7,019 bases of DNA, from contig CAYLHF010000074.1 of NCBI GenBank assembly GCA_964383365.1, positions 1 through 7,019 on the forward strand, written 5' to 3'. Numbering within the stretch: position 1 is the first letter of the stretch; every line of letters begins with the position of its first letter. Of this stretch, positions 1-6,954 are shown one piece after another. The position numbers and the translations under genes are program-made. The DNA comes from CAYLHF01 sp964383365 (GTDB lineage: Bacteria > Bacteroidota > Rhodothermia > Rhodothermales > UBA10348). Under the pieces are notes generated by a model that saw only the letters and a program-made list of their open reading frames with translations, did no database searches and had not been told where the DNA came from.

Positions 1-2
1 GA

Positions 3-875
3 CAACGAGCTGTTGATGTGAACCAGCCGCCCGATCAGCAGGCAAAAGAGAAAATGAGAAAAAAAAGAGCGCTGGCAAAAAAAGAGGTGATGGTTATGGG
101 GGGCGAGTTCTTTTCTGAACTCGCCCGCAGATCGGACGTACAGATTGTACCTGTCGACAGCGAACACTCTGCCCTGTATCAATGCCTGGTAGGCGAAGAC
201 GTGACCCGGGTGGACGAGTTAATCCTCACGGCATCCGGTGGTCCTTTCAGGGAAAGACCAATTGATACATTCGATGACATAACGCGAGAGCAGGCACTGA
301 ACCATCCCAACTGGGACATGGGAGAGAAGATCACCATCGATTCGGCCACTATGATGAACAAAGGACTGGAGGTGATCGAAGCTCGGTGGCTTTTCGATAT
401 AGAACCGGAGAAGATCAAGGTTGTGATCCATCCTCAATCCATTATCCACTCGATGGTTACGTTTTCAGATGGTTCGACAAAGGCTCAGCTTGGCACCCCT
501 GATATGCGTATTCCCATTCAGTATGCTTTATCGGCGCCTGATCGATGGGAGGCTCCGCATGCACGGCCCCGCTGGTCAGATCTGGGCAGTCTGGACCTGG
601 AGGCGCCAGACATCGAACGATTTCCCAGTCTGAATCTTGCCTACGCGGCTCTGGAGAAAGGAGGAATCGCGTCGGCGGCTCTCAACGCGGCAAATGAGCA
701 GGCTGTAGCATTTTTCCTGGCTGATTCCATCGGATTCAAGGATATCCCAACGGTCGTTGAACGTGTTCTGGACGAGTGCGACCGGATCGCTTCTCCGTCA
801 GTCGAAGACCTGATCTCCGGTGATGCGTGGGCGCGATCGCGAACGCAGGAACTCATCGTTGGTCGTATACATTAG
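3..875 (+). CDS. dxr: 1-deoxy-D-xylulose 5-phosphate reductoisomerase, C-terminal part (5' partial)
   Basis: This enzyme converts DXP to 2-C-methyl-D-erythritol 4-phosphate with NADPH and a divalent metal, the committed step of the MEP isoprenoid pathway in the cytosol. The frame is open to the left edge; a GTG at 18 could be read as a start but is not convincing. Numbering from that GTG, visible family motifs are the metal-binding DSEH (residues 47-50), LTASGGPF (70-77), the flexible-loop HPNW (96-99), the second metal/substrate segment MMNKGLE (112-118), HPQSIIHSMV (138-147), QLGTPDMR (157-164) and ALNAANE (221-227). About 100 residues found in full-length enzymes (~390 aa), including the GSTGSIG NADPH-binding site, are not in the window. 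Recognisable homology begins only near base 72 (ALAKKE, where the family has ALANKE); the A-rich codons before it do not resemble DXR. The C-terminus looks complete. Family assignment is very secure; whether the gene is intact upstream cannot be decided here. Confidence 0.95.
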   Translation, partial: QRAVDVNQPPDQQAKEKMRKKRALAKKEVMVMGGEFFSELARRSDVQIVPVDSEHSALYQCLVGEDVTRVDELILTASGGPFRERPIDTFDDITREQALNHPNWDMGEKITIDSATMMNKGLEVIEARWLFDIEPEKIKVVIHPQSIIHSMVTFSDGSTKAQLGTPDMRIPIQYALSAPDRWEAPHARPRWSDLGSLDLEAPDIERFPSLNLAYAALEKGGIASAALNAANEQAVAFFLADSIGFKDIPTVVERVLDECDRIASPSVEDLISGDAWARSRTQELIVGRIH

Positions 876-888
876 AGCGCTCCGCTCA

Positions 889-905
889 AACCGGCGAGTC
901 CGGTT
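889..905 (+). other. small inverted repeat in the dxr-rseP spacer
   Basis: AACCGG (889-894) and CCGGTT (900-905) form a perfect 6-bp stem around a 5-base loop, within the 57-bp spacer between the dxr stop and the rseP start. No T-run follows, so it is not an intrinsic terminator. It might mark an RNA processing or stability site, or be chance. I see no promoter-like pair in this spacer, which fits dxr and rseP sharing one transcript. Confidence 0.3.
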
Positions 906-932
906 CGAAATTATCGTCTCCTGTCGGGCACC

Positions 933-2306
933 ATGGCATTTCTGACCAATATTATCTCGTACATAGGCTGGGTTCTTCTGGCGATCATGATTCTCGTGTT
1001 CATACACGAACTGGGTCATTTTCTGTTTGCCAAGCTCTTCAAGATGAGAGTTGAGAAGTTCTCCATTGGATTTCCTCCGAAAATTGTAGGAAAGAAAATA
1101 GGAGAAACTGAATACGTAATCGGTTTGACACCGCTCGGCGGATACGTGAAAATTTCTGGTATGGTCGATGAAAGCATGGATTCCGAGCAACTGGAGAAGG
1201 ATCCTGAACCGTGGGAATTCCGATCAAAACCGGTCTGGCAACGAATCCTGGTCATAACAGGCGGTGTCATGTTCAACATCGTTCTTGCCGCGATGGTGTT
1301 CATCGGACTGAAGGCGATCTTCGGTCAGGGGTTCACGCCTCGGCTCGGACCGATTAAGGTGCAGGAAGAGTCACTGGCTGCAGAGATGGGTCTTCAGACG
1401 GGGGATCGTATCCGAACGGTCAACGGAACTGCCGTGACCGAAGAGCGACTCGTGTCATGGGTCGAGGAAATCTTGCTTGACAATCATTTCACTGTCCAGG
1501 TCGATCGCGGCGGCGAGATGCTGACGTTCCAGGGCCCGGCGGAGATAATGACTCAATTAAACCAGTCTGGAGGAGATCTGGGAATTCGGTTTGAACCCCC
1601 GATTATCGGACAACTCGTCCCGGGGTCCGTGGCCGAAGAAGTCGGATTGAGGGCGGGGGACTGGGTGCTCTCGACAGATTCGTCCATCGTTACTTTCTGG
1701 AGCGACATGACCGAGCAAATTCTCTCATCCCGGGGAGAGTCGATTCGTTTCAGATGGAGGCGCCCGGATTCGCTGGCTGCGTACGTGCCAGTAGGGGCCA
1801 TCCGTGTTCCTGACTCTACTGCAGGTATAGTCTACGAAACCACATTGACACCCCGCGCTGACGGCGATCGATTCGTCCTCGGAGTTTACCCACTGGTTCG
1901 GATCCGATCTTTTTCTTTTGCCGAAGCCGTCACAGGAGGAATCTCGGATACCTGGAGACAAACGCGATTGGTCGCAGTAGGTCTGGCTCGCATATTCACG
2001 GGACAGGAAAACTTCAGGGCCAACATCGGCGGGCCGATCGCTATTGCCAAAGCGACCAAGGAGGCAGCCGACCAGGGAGCCGCATTTTTCTGGCAAATCG
2101 TAGCACTTCTGTCGATTACGCTCGCTATCATCAATATTCTTCCCATCCCGGCGTTGGATGGCGGCCATCTCGTATTTCTCATTTACGAGGGAATTGTCAG
2201 GAAGGAACCATCGCTTCGCTTCCGGATGATATCCCAGCAGATCGGGATGGCGATTCTCCTCGCGTTCATGGCATTCGTAATCTTCAATGATATCTTGAAA
2301 CTCTAG
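933..2306 (+). CDS. rseP: RseP-type site-2 zinc metalloprotease with two PDZ domains
   Basis: This is an intramembrane protease of the M50B family, 457 aa (E. coli RseP is about 450). In its relatives it performs the second cut of membrane anti-sigma factors, and it also clears signal-peptide remnants in the inner membrane. The first membrane segment (about 11-36) carries the zinc/catalytic motif HELGH at 25-29. The third zinc ligand lies in the NILPIPALDGGH segment (401-412), with Asp409. The membrane-reentrant GGYVKISGM segment is at 69-77, and a second hydrophobic helix is at about 105-129. Two periplasmic PDZ domains follow, at about 138-200 and 222-290, each with its GLxxGD core (153-158 and 238-243). 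The conserved NIGGPIAIAK is at 364-373, and the last membrane helix is about 436-453. All catalytic residues are present. The ATG is fixed by the membrane start; upstream bases show no clear Shine-Dalgarno. uppS begins 7 bases after its stop, implying co-transcription. The cognate anti-sigma substrate is not in the window. Confidence 0.95.
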   Translation: MAFLTNIISYIGWVLLAIMILVFIHELGHFLFAKLFKMRVEKFSIGFPPKIVGKKIGETEYVIGLTPLGGYVKISGMVDESMDSEQLEKDPEPWEFRSKPVWQRILVITGGVMFNIVLAAMVFIGLKAIFGQGFTPRLGPIKVQEESLAAEMGLQTGDRIRTVNGTAVTEERLVSWVEEILLDNHFTVQVDRGGEMLTFQGPAEIMTQLNQSGGDLGIRFEPPIIGQLVPGSVAEEVGLRAGDWVLSTDSSIVTFWSDMTEQILSSRGESIRFRWRRPDSLAAYVPVGAIRVPDSTAGIVYETTLTPRADGDRFVLGVYPLVRIRSFSFAEAVTGGISDTWRQTRLVAVGLARIFTGQENFRANIGGPIAIAKATKEAADQGAAFFWQIVALLSITLAIINILPIPALDGGHLVFLIYEGIVRKEPSLRFRMISQQIGMAILLAFMAFVIFNDILKL

Positions 2307-2313
2307 TCAAGAG

Positions 2314-3030
2314 ATGTGTTCGATTCCGAAGCATATCGCCGTCATTATGGATGGGAACGGCCGCTGGGCGGCAGAGCGGGGTCTACCGCGGGTCAAAGGC
2401 CATCACGAAGGGGTGAACTCGGTTCGTGAAATTGTTGAGACAGCCGCGGAACTCGGTGTTGAATATCTGACGCTGTACACGTTCAGTACGGAAAATTGGA
2501 ATCGCTCGGATCAGGAAGTCTCGGCCCTCATGCATCTGCTGATTCGAACGCTGAAGAAGGAATTGCAGACATTTATGAAAAACGGTATTCGTCTCAGAGC
2601 CATAGGAGAACTGGACCGATTACCCGAAGCGGCTCAGAAGGAACTCAACGATGCAATCCATAAGAGTCGGAATAACGATCGAATGACGCTGGTTCTGGCG
2701 CTCTCGTACAGTGGACGACGTGAGATCGTTTCAGCTGTCCGGAAGATTGCCGGTTCTGTTTCGAATGGTGATCTGGAGCCGGGTGAAATCTCGTCAGAAC
2801 TCCTGGAGTCTGTCCTGGACACGGCTGATATGCCGGATCCCGATTTATTGATTCGGACCGGCGGGGAACTACGCGTTTCCAATTACCTGTTGTGGCAGAT
2901 TGCATACACCGAACTGTACTTCACGGATACGTTCTGGCCTTCATTCAGAAGAGATGAGTTGATCGCCGCCATCGAAGACTATCAAAATCGGGAGCGTCGT
3001 TTCGGTCGAGTTCTCGAAGAATGGCAATAA
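2314..3030 (+). CDS. uppS: isoprenyl transferase (undecaprenyl diphosphate synthase, cis type)
   Basis: This cytosolic, membrane-associated cis-prenyltransferase condenses IPP units onto farnesyl diphosphate to make the C55 lipid carrier used for peptidoglycan and surface polysaccharides. At 238 aa it is a typical family length. The signature IMDGNGRWA is at residues 11-19, with the catalytic Asp at 13. YTFSTENWNR is at 55-64, the RTGGELRVSN substrate-binding block is at 181-190, and WQIAYTELYF is at 194-203, with Glu200 at the usual Mg-binding position. The start is 7 bases past the rseP stop. Homology begins at IPKHIA, four residues in, so this ATG fits well. An AAGAG stretch sits immediately before it, too close to be an ideal Shine-Dalgarno. 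Product chain length (C55 or otherwise) is inferred from the family. Clustering with dxr ties precursor supply to lipid-carrier synthesis; cdsA, which usually lies near uppS in Proteobacteria, is absent here. Confidence 0.95.
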   Translation: MCSIPKHIAVIMDGNGRWAAERGLPRVKGHHEGVNSVREIVETAAELGVEYLTLYTFSTENWNRSDQEVSALMHLLIRTLKKELQTFMKNGIRLRAIGELDRLPEAAQKELNDAIHKSRNNDRMTLVLALSYSGRREIVSAVRKIAGSVSNGDLEPGEISSELLESVLDTADMPDPDLLIRTGGELRVSNYLLWQIAYTELYFTDTFWPSFRRDELIAAIEDYQNRERRFGRVLEEWQ

Positions 3031-3173
3031 GACTGAGGTCCTGCCCGTTAGTTCTGGTAAGGATTATCGCACTAATTTCGCGAAACCAACGACACACATA
3101 GTCCGTTAGTCCGCACGTCCAAAAATTTGTGTCCCCCATCCGGCGTGTCGCGGACCGAGAATAAAATTATCGA
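3031..3173 (+). other. 143-bp uppS-bamA spacer, possible internal promoter region
   Basis: This is the longest non-coding stretch between genes in the window. TAATTTCG at 3073-3080 differs at one base from the Bacteroidota -7 consensus TAnnTTTG, with a weak TCTG at 3053-3056 upstream at sub-optimal spacing. AGTCCG occurs twice in direct orientation (3100-3105 and 3108-3113). The last ~15 bases before the bamA ATG are A/T-rich (ATAAAATTATCGA) without a Shine-Dalgarno, as is common at Bacteroidota starts. No terminator hairpin with a T-run is visible, so read-through from uppS remains possible. The promoter idea is weak inference. Confidence 0.3.
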
Positions 3174-5648
3174 ATGATCAGGTATCTGCCAGCGGTCTTG
3201 ACCGTATTCCTTCTCTTTGTGAACCCTGTGAAGGGACAGGTCACCTCACCGTCCCTTTCCGGCGGTTCCGGTTTAGCGTCGTCTCAACCCCAGACTCTCG
3301 AAATACTCGGGCTGACCGTCGAGGGCGTAGATGACGAGTACACCAAAGGATTTATTCAGCAGACGTCGAAGTTGACGATCGGACAGACGGTAGTCATTCC
3401 TGGCGACCAGGCCTTCGGAGACGCCGTTCGCGCCATCTATCGCCTTGGCAATTATGACGACGTTCAGATCATCCAGGATCGAAAGGTTGGAAAGGGAATC
3501 TTCCTGGCAATCCGTGTCCGCGGGGCGGCAAAGCTTCGCGAATATTCATTCTCCGGAATAAAGGGAGGACACAAGAAGGATCTGAAGAAAAAGGCACCAC
3601 TCATTACACGGGGGCCGGTCCGCGAGTCGGCGATTGCCCGCACGGTACAAATCGTCAAGGAGTTTTATGCCGAGAAAGGGCGACCACTTGCCAAAGTAGA
3701 CGTCGCTCGGGTAGATCATGATGACAATACCGTTTCGTTGGAATTCAAGATAGACCAGGGTCCCAAGGTCGCCGTCTCCAGGATTATTATTGACGGAAAT
3801 GAACTGGTTTCGGATTCTGGTGTCCGAAAGGGGATGAAGACCAACACACAAACATGGTGGAAATTCTGGAGTCGACCTACCTACAAGCGGGATGAATATC
3901 GAAAGGATCTGGAAACCATAGTTGTGAAGTACAACGAAAGGGGATTCTTCGACGCCAAGGTAGTATCCGATTCGGTCTATCTGGATACGAGTTCCGGTAA
4001 GCCGTCCATGGTCGTTGAGATCAAGGTACACGAAGGGCCGCTGTACCATATCCGCAATATGGAATGGGAAGGAAATGCGCTGTTTACGGATGAACAGTTG
4101 AATCAGCAACTGGGTGTGCTTCCGGGTGAGACCTATAATTCGAAGCGACTGGAGGAAAGACTCTACGGCGTTGGAAAAAATAATGATGTATCCAGCCTCT
4201 ATTACAACAGCGGGTACATGCGTTTCAACGTCCAACCTGGATTGACGGTCGTCCATGGAGACTCTCTGGATATCCGCTTCGATGTGTTCGAGGGCGATGT
4301 ATACAGTTACGGAGATGTGACGATTGCAGGAAACCGGAAAACACGAGAGCACGTCATTCGACGGGAACTGTATACAATTCCCGGCGCCAAATTCTCACGT
4401 AGCGATATTCAGGAATCTATCCGGCGCCTGATGCAGCTGAATTATTTCACGCAGGAATCGCTTGCTCCGGGTCCCAACATCGATATTAACGAAGAGAAAA
4501 AAGCCGTCGATCTGCGGTACAATCTGGAGGAACAGGGATCCGATCAACTCGAATTATCGGGAACGTGGGGACGCTTCGGACTGGTACTGATGCTTCGTTT
4601 CGGATTCAATAATTTCTCGGCTCAACGTTTTCTGAAGAAGGATGCATGGAAGCCTCTTCCCTCTGGTGATGGCCAACGATTGTCAGTGGGAATCCAGACC
4701 AACGGAAGGCAATTTCAGCAATATTCGTTGTCGTTTACGGAGCCATGGTATCATGGCCGACCAACACCACTCGGATTCAGCCTGTCGTATTCCAAGATCT
4801 CGGGGTCTACATTTCTGACGAACAATGGAGGTAGTCTCCTGACATTTTCAGGAAATGTTTTCTATGAGCAGCGACTGAAATGGCCAGATAGTTTTTTCAG
4901 CACGTCTACCCGTCTGGGCTATCAATATTTTGACAACGACAACTGGATCAGCACACTGCCGCAGGGCATCAGCTCCGAGATAACCATCCGGCAGTCACTG
5001 TCAAGAAACTCGACCGATCATCCGATTTTTCCTACGTCCGGTTCAAAAATGACGCTATCGCTCGAAGTGGCTCCACCGCTCGGAGGGCTGATTCAATACC
5101 ATAAGTGGCGATTCAATACCAGTTGGAACGTCCCGTTATCGAGAAAATTTTCAATCAGTCTCTCTTCAGATATTGGCGTTATCGGATCACTCACCGGAAA
5201 GGATGTTCAATTTGAGCGGTTTATCGTGGGTGGTTCGCCGTTCGAGACACAGGGTTTTTTCAGCTTCTTCGGGAAAGAGATCGTTTATATGCGGGGATAT
5301 CCGCTCGGGTCTATCGGTCCCAGGAAAGGAAACGACCCGTTCGGTGGCCGAATCCTGAACAAGTTTACGTCTGAACTGAAGTGGATGGCGATTCAGTCGC
5401 AACAGCTGAGTGCGGCACCGTATATGTTTATGGATGCGGCGAATTCATGGGACGGATTCAAAAGTTATAATCCGAATGATCTCTTCCGTTCTGCCGGATT
5501 TGGCGCAAGATTATTTCTTCCGATTCTGGGAATGGTTGAATTAGCCTATGGCTATAATTTTGATACATTTTCCCCGATCAACAGCAAACACAGCGGAATC
5601 AAGAAGTGGTCATTTCAATTCAGTCTGGGCCAGGGATTCGGAAATTAG
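3174..5648 (+). CDS. bamA: outer membrane protein assembly factor BamA (Omp85 family)
   Basis: BamA is the central channel of the BAM complex, which folds beta-barrel proteins into the outer membrane. The 824-aa product starts with a signal peptide (residues 1-21, hydrophobic core about 5-16, probable cleavage before Gln22), then a Gly/Ser-rich linker (about 23-40). Five POTRA domains can be traced at about 42-117, 118-196, 198-288, 290-374 and 376-454, each with the strand-helix-strand rhythm and typical GN or GF turns. POTRA3 contains an aromatic insert (TWWKFWSRP, 227-235) like that of Bacteroidota BamA. The barrel occupies about 456-824, including the lid-loop motif MRGY (706-709), equivalent to VRGF/Y in other BamAs, followed by a Gly-rich loop. 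The C-terminal strand WSFQFSLGQGF ends two residues before the stop instead of at the aromatic residue. The ATG is supported by the signal peptide directly after it. Two periplasmic chaperone genes follow at once, as expected for a BAM locus. Very secure. Confidence 0.97.
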   Translation: MIRYLPAVLTVFLLFVNPVKGQVTSPSLSGGSGLASSQPQTLEILGLTVEGVDDEYTKGFIQQTSKLTIGQTVVIPGDQAFGDAVRAIYRLGNYDDVQIIQDRKVGKGIFLAIRVRGAAKLREYSFSGIKGGHKKDLKKKAPLITRGPVRESAIARTVQIVKEFYAEKGRPLAKVDVARVDHDDNTVSLEFKIDQGPKVAVSRIIIDGNELVSDSGVRKGMKTNTQTWWKFWSRPTYKRDEYRKDLETIVVKYNERGFFDAKVVSDSVYLDTSSGKPSMVVEIKVHEGPLYHIRNMEWEGNALFTDEQLNQQLGVLPGETYNSKRLEERLYGVGKNNDVSSLYYNSGYMRFNVQPGLTVVHGDSLDIRFDVFEGDVYSYGDVTIAGNRKTREHVIRRELYTIPGAKFSRSDIQESIRRLMQLNYFTQESLAPGPNIDINEEKKAVDLRYNLEEQGSDQLELSGTWGRFGLVLMLRFGFNNFSAQRFLKKDAWKPLPSGDGQRLSVGIQTNGRQFQQYSLSFTEPWYHGRPTPLGFSLSYSKISGSTFLTNNGGSLLTFSGNVFYEQRLKWPDSFFSTSTRLGYQYFDNDNWISTLPQGISSEITIRQSLSRNSTDHPIFPTSGSKMTLSLEVAPPLGGLIQYHKWRFNTSWNVPLSRKFSISLSSDIGVIGSLTGKDVQFERFIVGGSPFETQGFFSFFGKEIVYMRGYPLGSIGPRKGNDPFGGRILNKFTSELKWMAIQSQQLSAAPYMFMDAANSWDGFKSYNPNDLFRSAGFGARLFLPILGMVELAYGYNFDTFSPINSKHSGIKKWSFQFSLGQGFGN

Positions 5649-5730
5649 TGTGAACCGGCTCCGGATCGTATCTAGAGTCAGATCTACCGAGGATCACAAT
5701 CAAATGATGCATTATAAAAGCACCCATACC

Positions 5731-6294
5731 ATGAATCGGAGCATAGCCTGTGGAGTCGCGACACTTTTGCTTTTCGTGCTAACGGTGGACAATGCACGTG
5801 CCCAGCAGAAGATCGGATACGTTGATTCTGAGTTCATCCTGAATCGGACGCCTGAATATGCGACGGTACAACAACAGCTGGACCGAATGGCTCAAGACTG
5901 GAATAAGGAGTTGGACGAAATGCGTTCGGCACTGGATCAACGCTTTAAGGATTATCAGGCACGCGAATTGCTTTATACCAGTGAGGAGAGACAGCGTCGC
6001 AGATCGGAGATTATGCAGGATGAAGAAGCACTCGAAAAGCAACGAGCACAATATTTTGGGCCCGAAGGAGAGATCTTCGCTCAGCAGGAGAAGATGATGC
6101 GTCCCATTCAGGAACAGATACTTGAAGCCATCGAAGAGGTGGCAACAGCAGAAGGCTTTGATTACATTTTCGACAAGTCCGGAGATTTTCTCTTCCTCTA
6201 TGCCCGCGATCAATGGGATATGAGTGAACGAGTACTCCAGGAGCTAGGAATAGATATCAACAAGAACACCGGTGGGACAAATTCACGGCAGTAG
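5731..6294 (+). CDS. OmpH/Skp-family periplasmic chaperone, copy 1
   Basis: A 187-aa secreted protein of the OmpH/Skp family, whose members form trimeric, jellyfish-like cages that hold unfolded outer-membrane proteins in the periplasm for BamA. A signal peptide (1-24) ends in a good ARA|Q cleavage site. The mature protein opens with the family strand KIGYVDSEFIL (27-37). A long charged, Gln/Glu-rich helical region (about 42-140) forms the coiled-coil tentacles, and the C-terminal strand EGFDYIFDKSG (141-151) closes the body. The frame is open upstream into the end of bamA, with ATGs also at 5704 and 5707. I chose 5731 because it puts a short n-region (MNRS) directly before the hydrophobic core and mirrors the MNRL start of the next gene. 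No strong Shine-Dalgarno precedes any of them. It lies 82 bp after bamA and 51 bp before its paralogue. Family secure; exact start moderately secure. Confidence 0.9.
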   Translation: MNRSIACGVATLLLFVLTVDNARAQQKIGYVDSEFILNRTPEYATVQQQLDRMAQDWNKELDEMRSALDQRFKDYQARELLYTSEERQRRRSEIMQDEEALEKQRAQYFGPEGEIFAQQEKMMRPIQEQILEAIEEVATAEGFDYIFDKSGDFLFLYARDQWDMSERVLQELGIDINKNTGGTNSRQ

Positions 6295-6334
6295 ACTGCC
6301 AAAATCTGCCACTGTGTGGACATTTTACAACATC

Positions 6335-6341
6335 GAGAAAG
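6335..6341 (+). promoter_or_regulatory. Shine-Dalgarno-like GAGAAAG before ompH copy 2
   Basis: A purine run lies 4 bases before the ATG at 6346 and favours that start over the in-frame GTG at 6316, which would add ten charged residues (DILQHRERQ region) ahead of the signal peptide. It is the only start in the window with a plausible ribosome-binding site. The match is partial and the spacing slightly short. Confidence 0.5.
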
Positions 6342-6345
6342 ACAA

Positions 6346-6888
6346 ATGAATCGTTTGAAATACCTGGTCGTCGCACTCCTGATGATCGTACCGGTTTTGA
6401 CAGGAGTAGCTGACGGACAGGCACTCAAGATCGGATATGCTGACCCTGAGGTCATTATTACGTATATGCCGGAATACAAGACCATCCAGCAGCAGATGGC
6501 CAATGAGTATAAGACCAGTCAGGATGCGCTGAAGGCGCTTGCCGACGACTTCCAGGAGCGGGTCGCCAAATATCAGAAGCAGCAGCCCCTGCTCACCCCT
6601 GAACGTCAGGCACAGCGTGAACAGGAACTGGCTCAGTACCAGCAGGAAATTCAGGATTCTGCGTCCAAGAAGGATCAGGAACTGTCTAAAAAGCAGGACG
6701 ATTTGATGGCTCCGCTTCTCGCGCAGGTTCAGGATGTCATCGACGCAGTTGCCAAAGAAAAAGCACTGGATATCGTTATTCGTAGTCCCACGCTACTCTA
6801 CGTTAACGAGGATCTTGTCGTAAACATCAATATCGATATAGCAAAAAGACTCGGTATTGAGATAGACGAAACAGCGGCCGGCAGCTGA
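6346..6888 (+). CDS. OmpH/Skp-family periplasmic chaperone, copy 2
   Basis: A 180-aa secreted OmpH/Skp-like protein, paralogous to the gene just upstream. The signal peptide covers about 1-24, with cleavage probably around ADG|QA. The mature N-terminal strand KIGYADPEVII (28-38) is followed by MPEYKTIQQQM, which shares 14 of 24 residues with the same stretch of copy 1 (KIGY through QQQ). A long Gln/Lys/Glu-rich helical region (about 45-137) should form the coiled-coil arms, followed by a closing strand LDIVIRS (141-147). The C-terminal part VNINIDIAKRLGIEID resembles the LGIDI tail of copy 1. Outside the ends, the helices have diverged strongly. This suggests an old duplication, perhaps giving mixed trimers or different client ranges; that is inference. 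It is the last gene before a strong terminator and so probably the end of the transcript. Confidence 0.9.
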   Translation: MNRLKYLVVALLMIVPVLTGVADGQALKIGYADPEVIITYMPEYKTIQQQMANEYKTSQDALKALADDFQERVAKYQKQQPLLTPERQAQREQELAQYQQEIQDSASKKDQELSKKQDDLMAPLLAQVQDVIDAVAKEKALDIVIRSPTLLYVNEDLVVNINIDIAKRLGIEIDETAAGS

Positions 6889-6915
6889 TTCCTGTCTTTC
6901 AGGTTTTAACGTGTG

Positions 6916-6954
6916 AGGGCGGGTGCACCACCGGTGCACCCGCCCTGATTTTTT
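6916..6954 (+). terminator. intrinsic (rho-independent) terminator after the envelope gene block
   Basis: AGGGCGGGTGCACC (6916-6929) and GGTGCACCCGCCCT (6933-6946) form a perfect 14-bp GC-rich stem with a 3-base loop (ACC), followed after GA by six T (6949-6954). It sits 27 bases past the stop of ompH copy 2. This is a textbook intrinsic terminator for + strand transcription and marks the end of the operon. Confidence 0.95.

Noticed and set aside
889..905. hairpin after dxr as a terminator
   Set aside because: Only a 6-bp stem and no T-run follows, so it is kept only as a minor inverted repeat.
827..1054. 75-codon + strand frame bridging dxr and rseP
   Set aside because: It overlaps both flanking genes in another frame and has no recognisable protein features.
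3546..4352. 268-codon open frame on the minus strand inside bamA
   Set aside because: It lies wholly antisense to the POTRA domains of a clear bamA, shows no recognisable domain or start signal, and is best explained as a shadow of the codon use on the + strand.
5548..5730. 61-codon N-terminal extension of ompH copy 1 overlapping the end of bamA
   Set aside because: It would place about 60 polar residues before a clear signal peptide and overlap bamA by 100 bases; the ATG at 5731 gives a normal secreted protein.
5779..6213. 144-codon minus-strand frame, Leu/Phe/Cys-rich, inside ompH copy 1
   Set aside because: The Leu-rich look comes from reading the complement of Gln/Glu/Lys codons in the coiled coil; no independent evidence for a gene.
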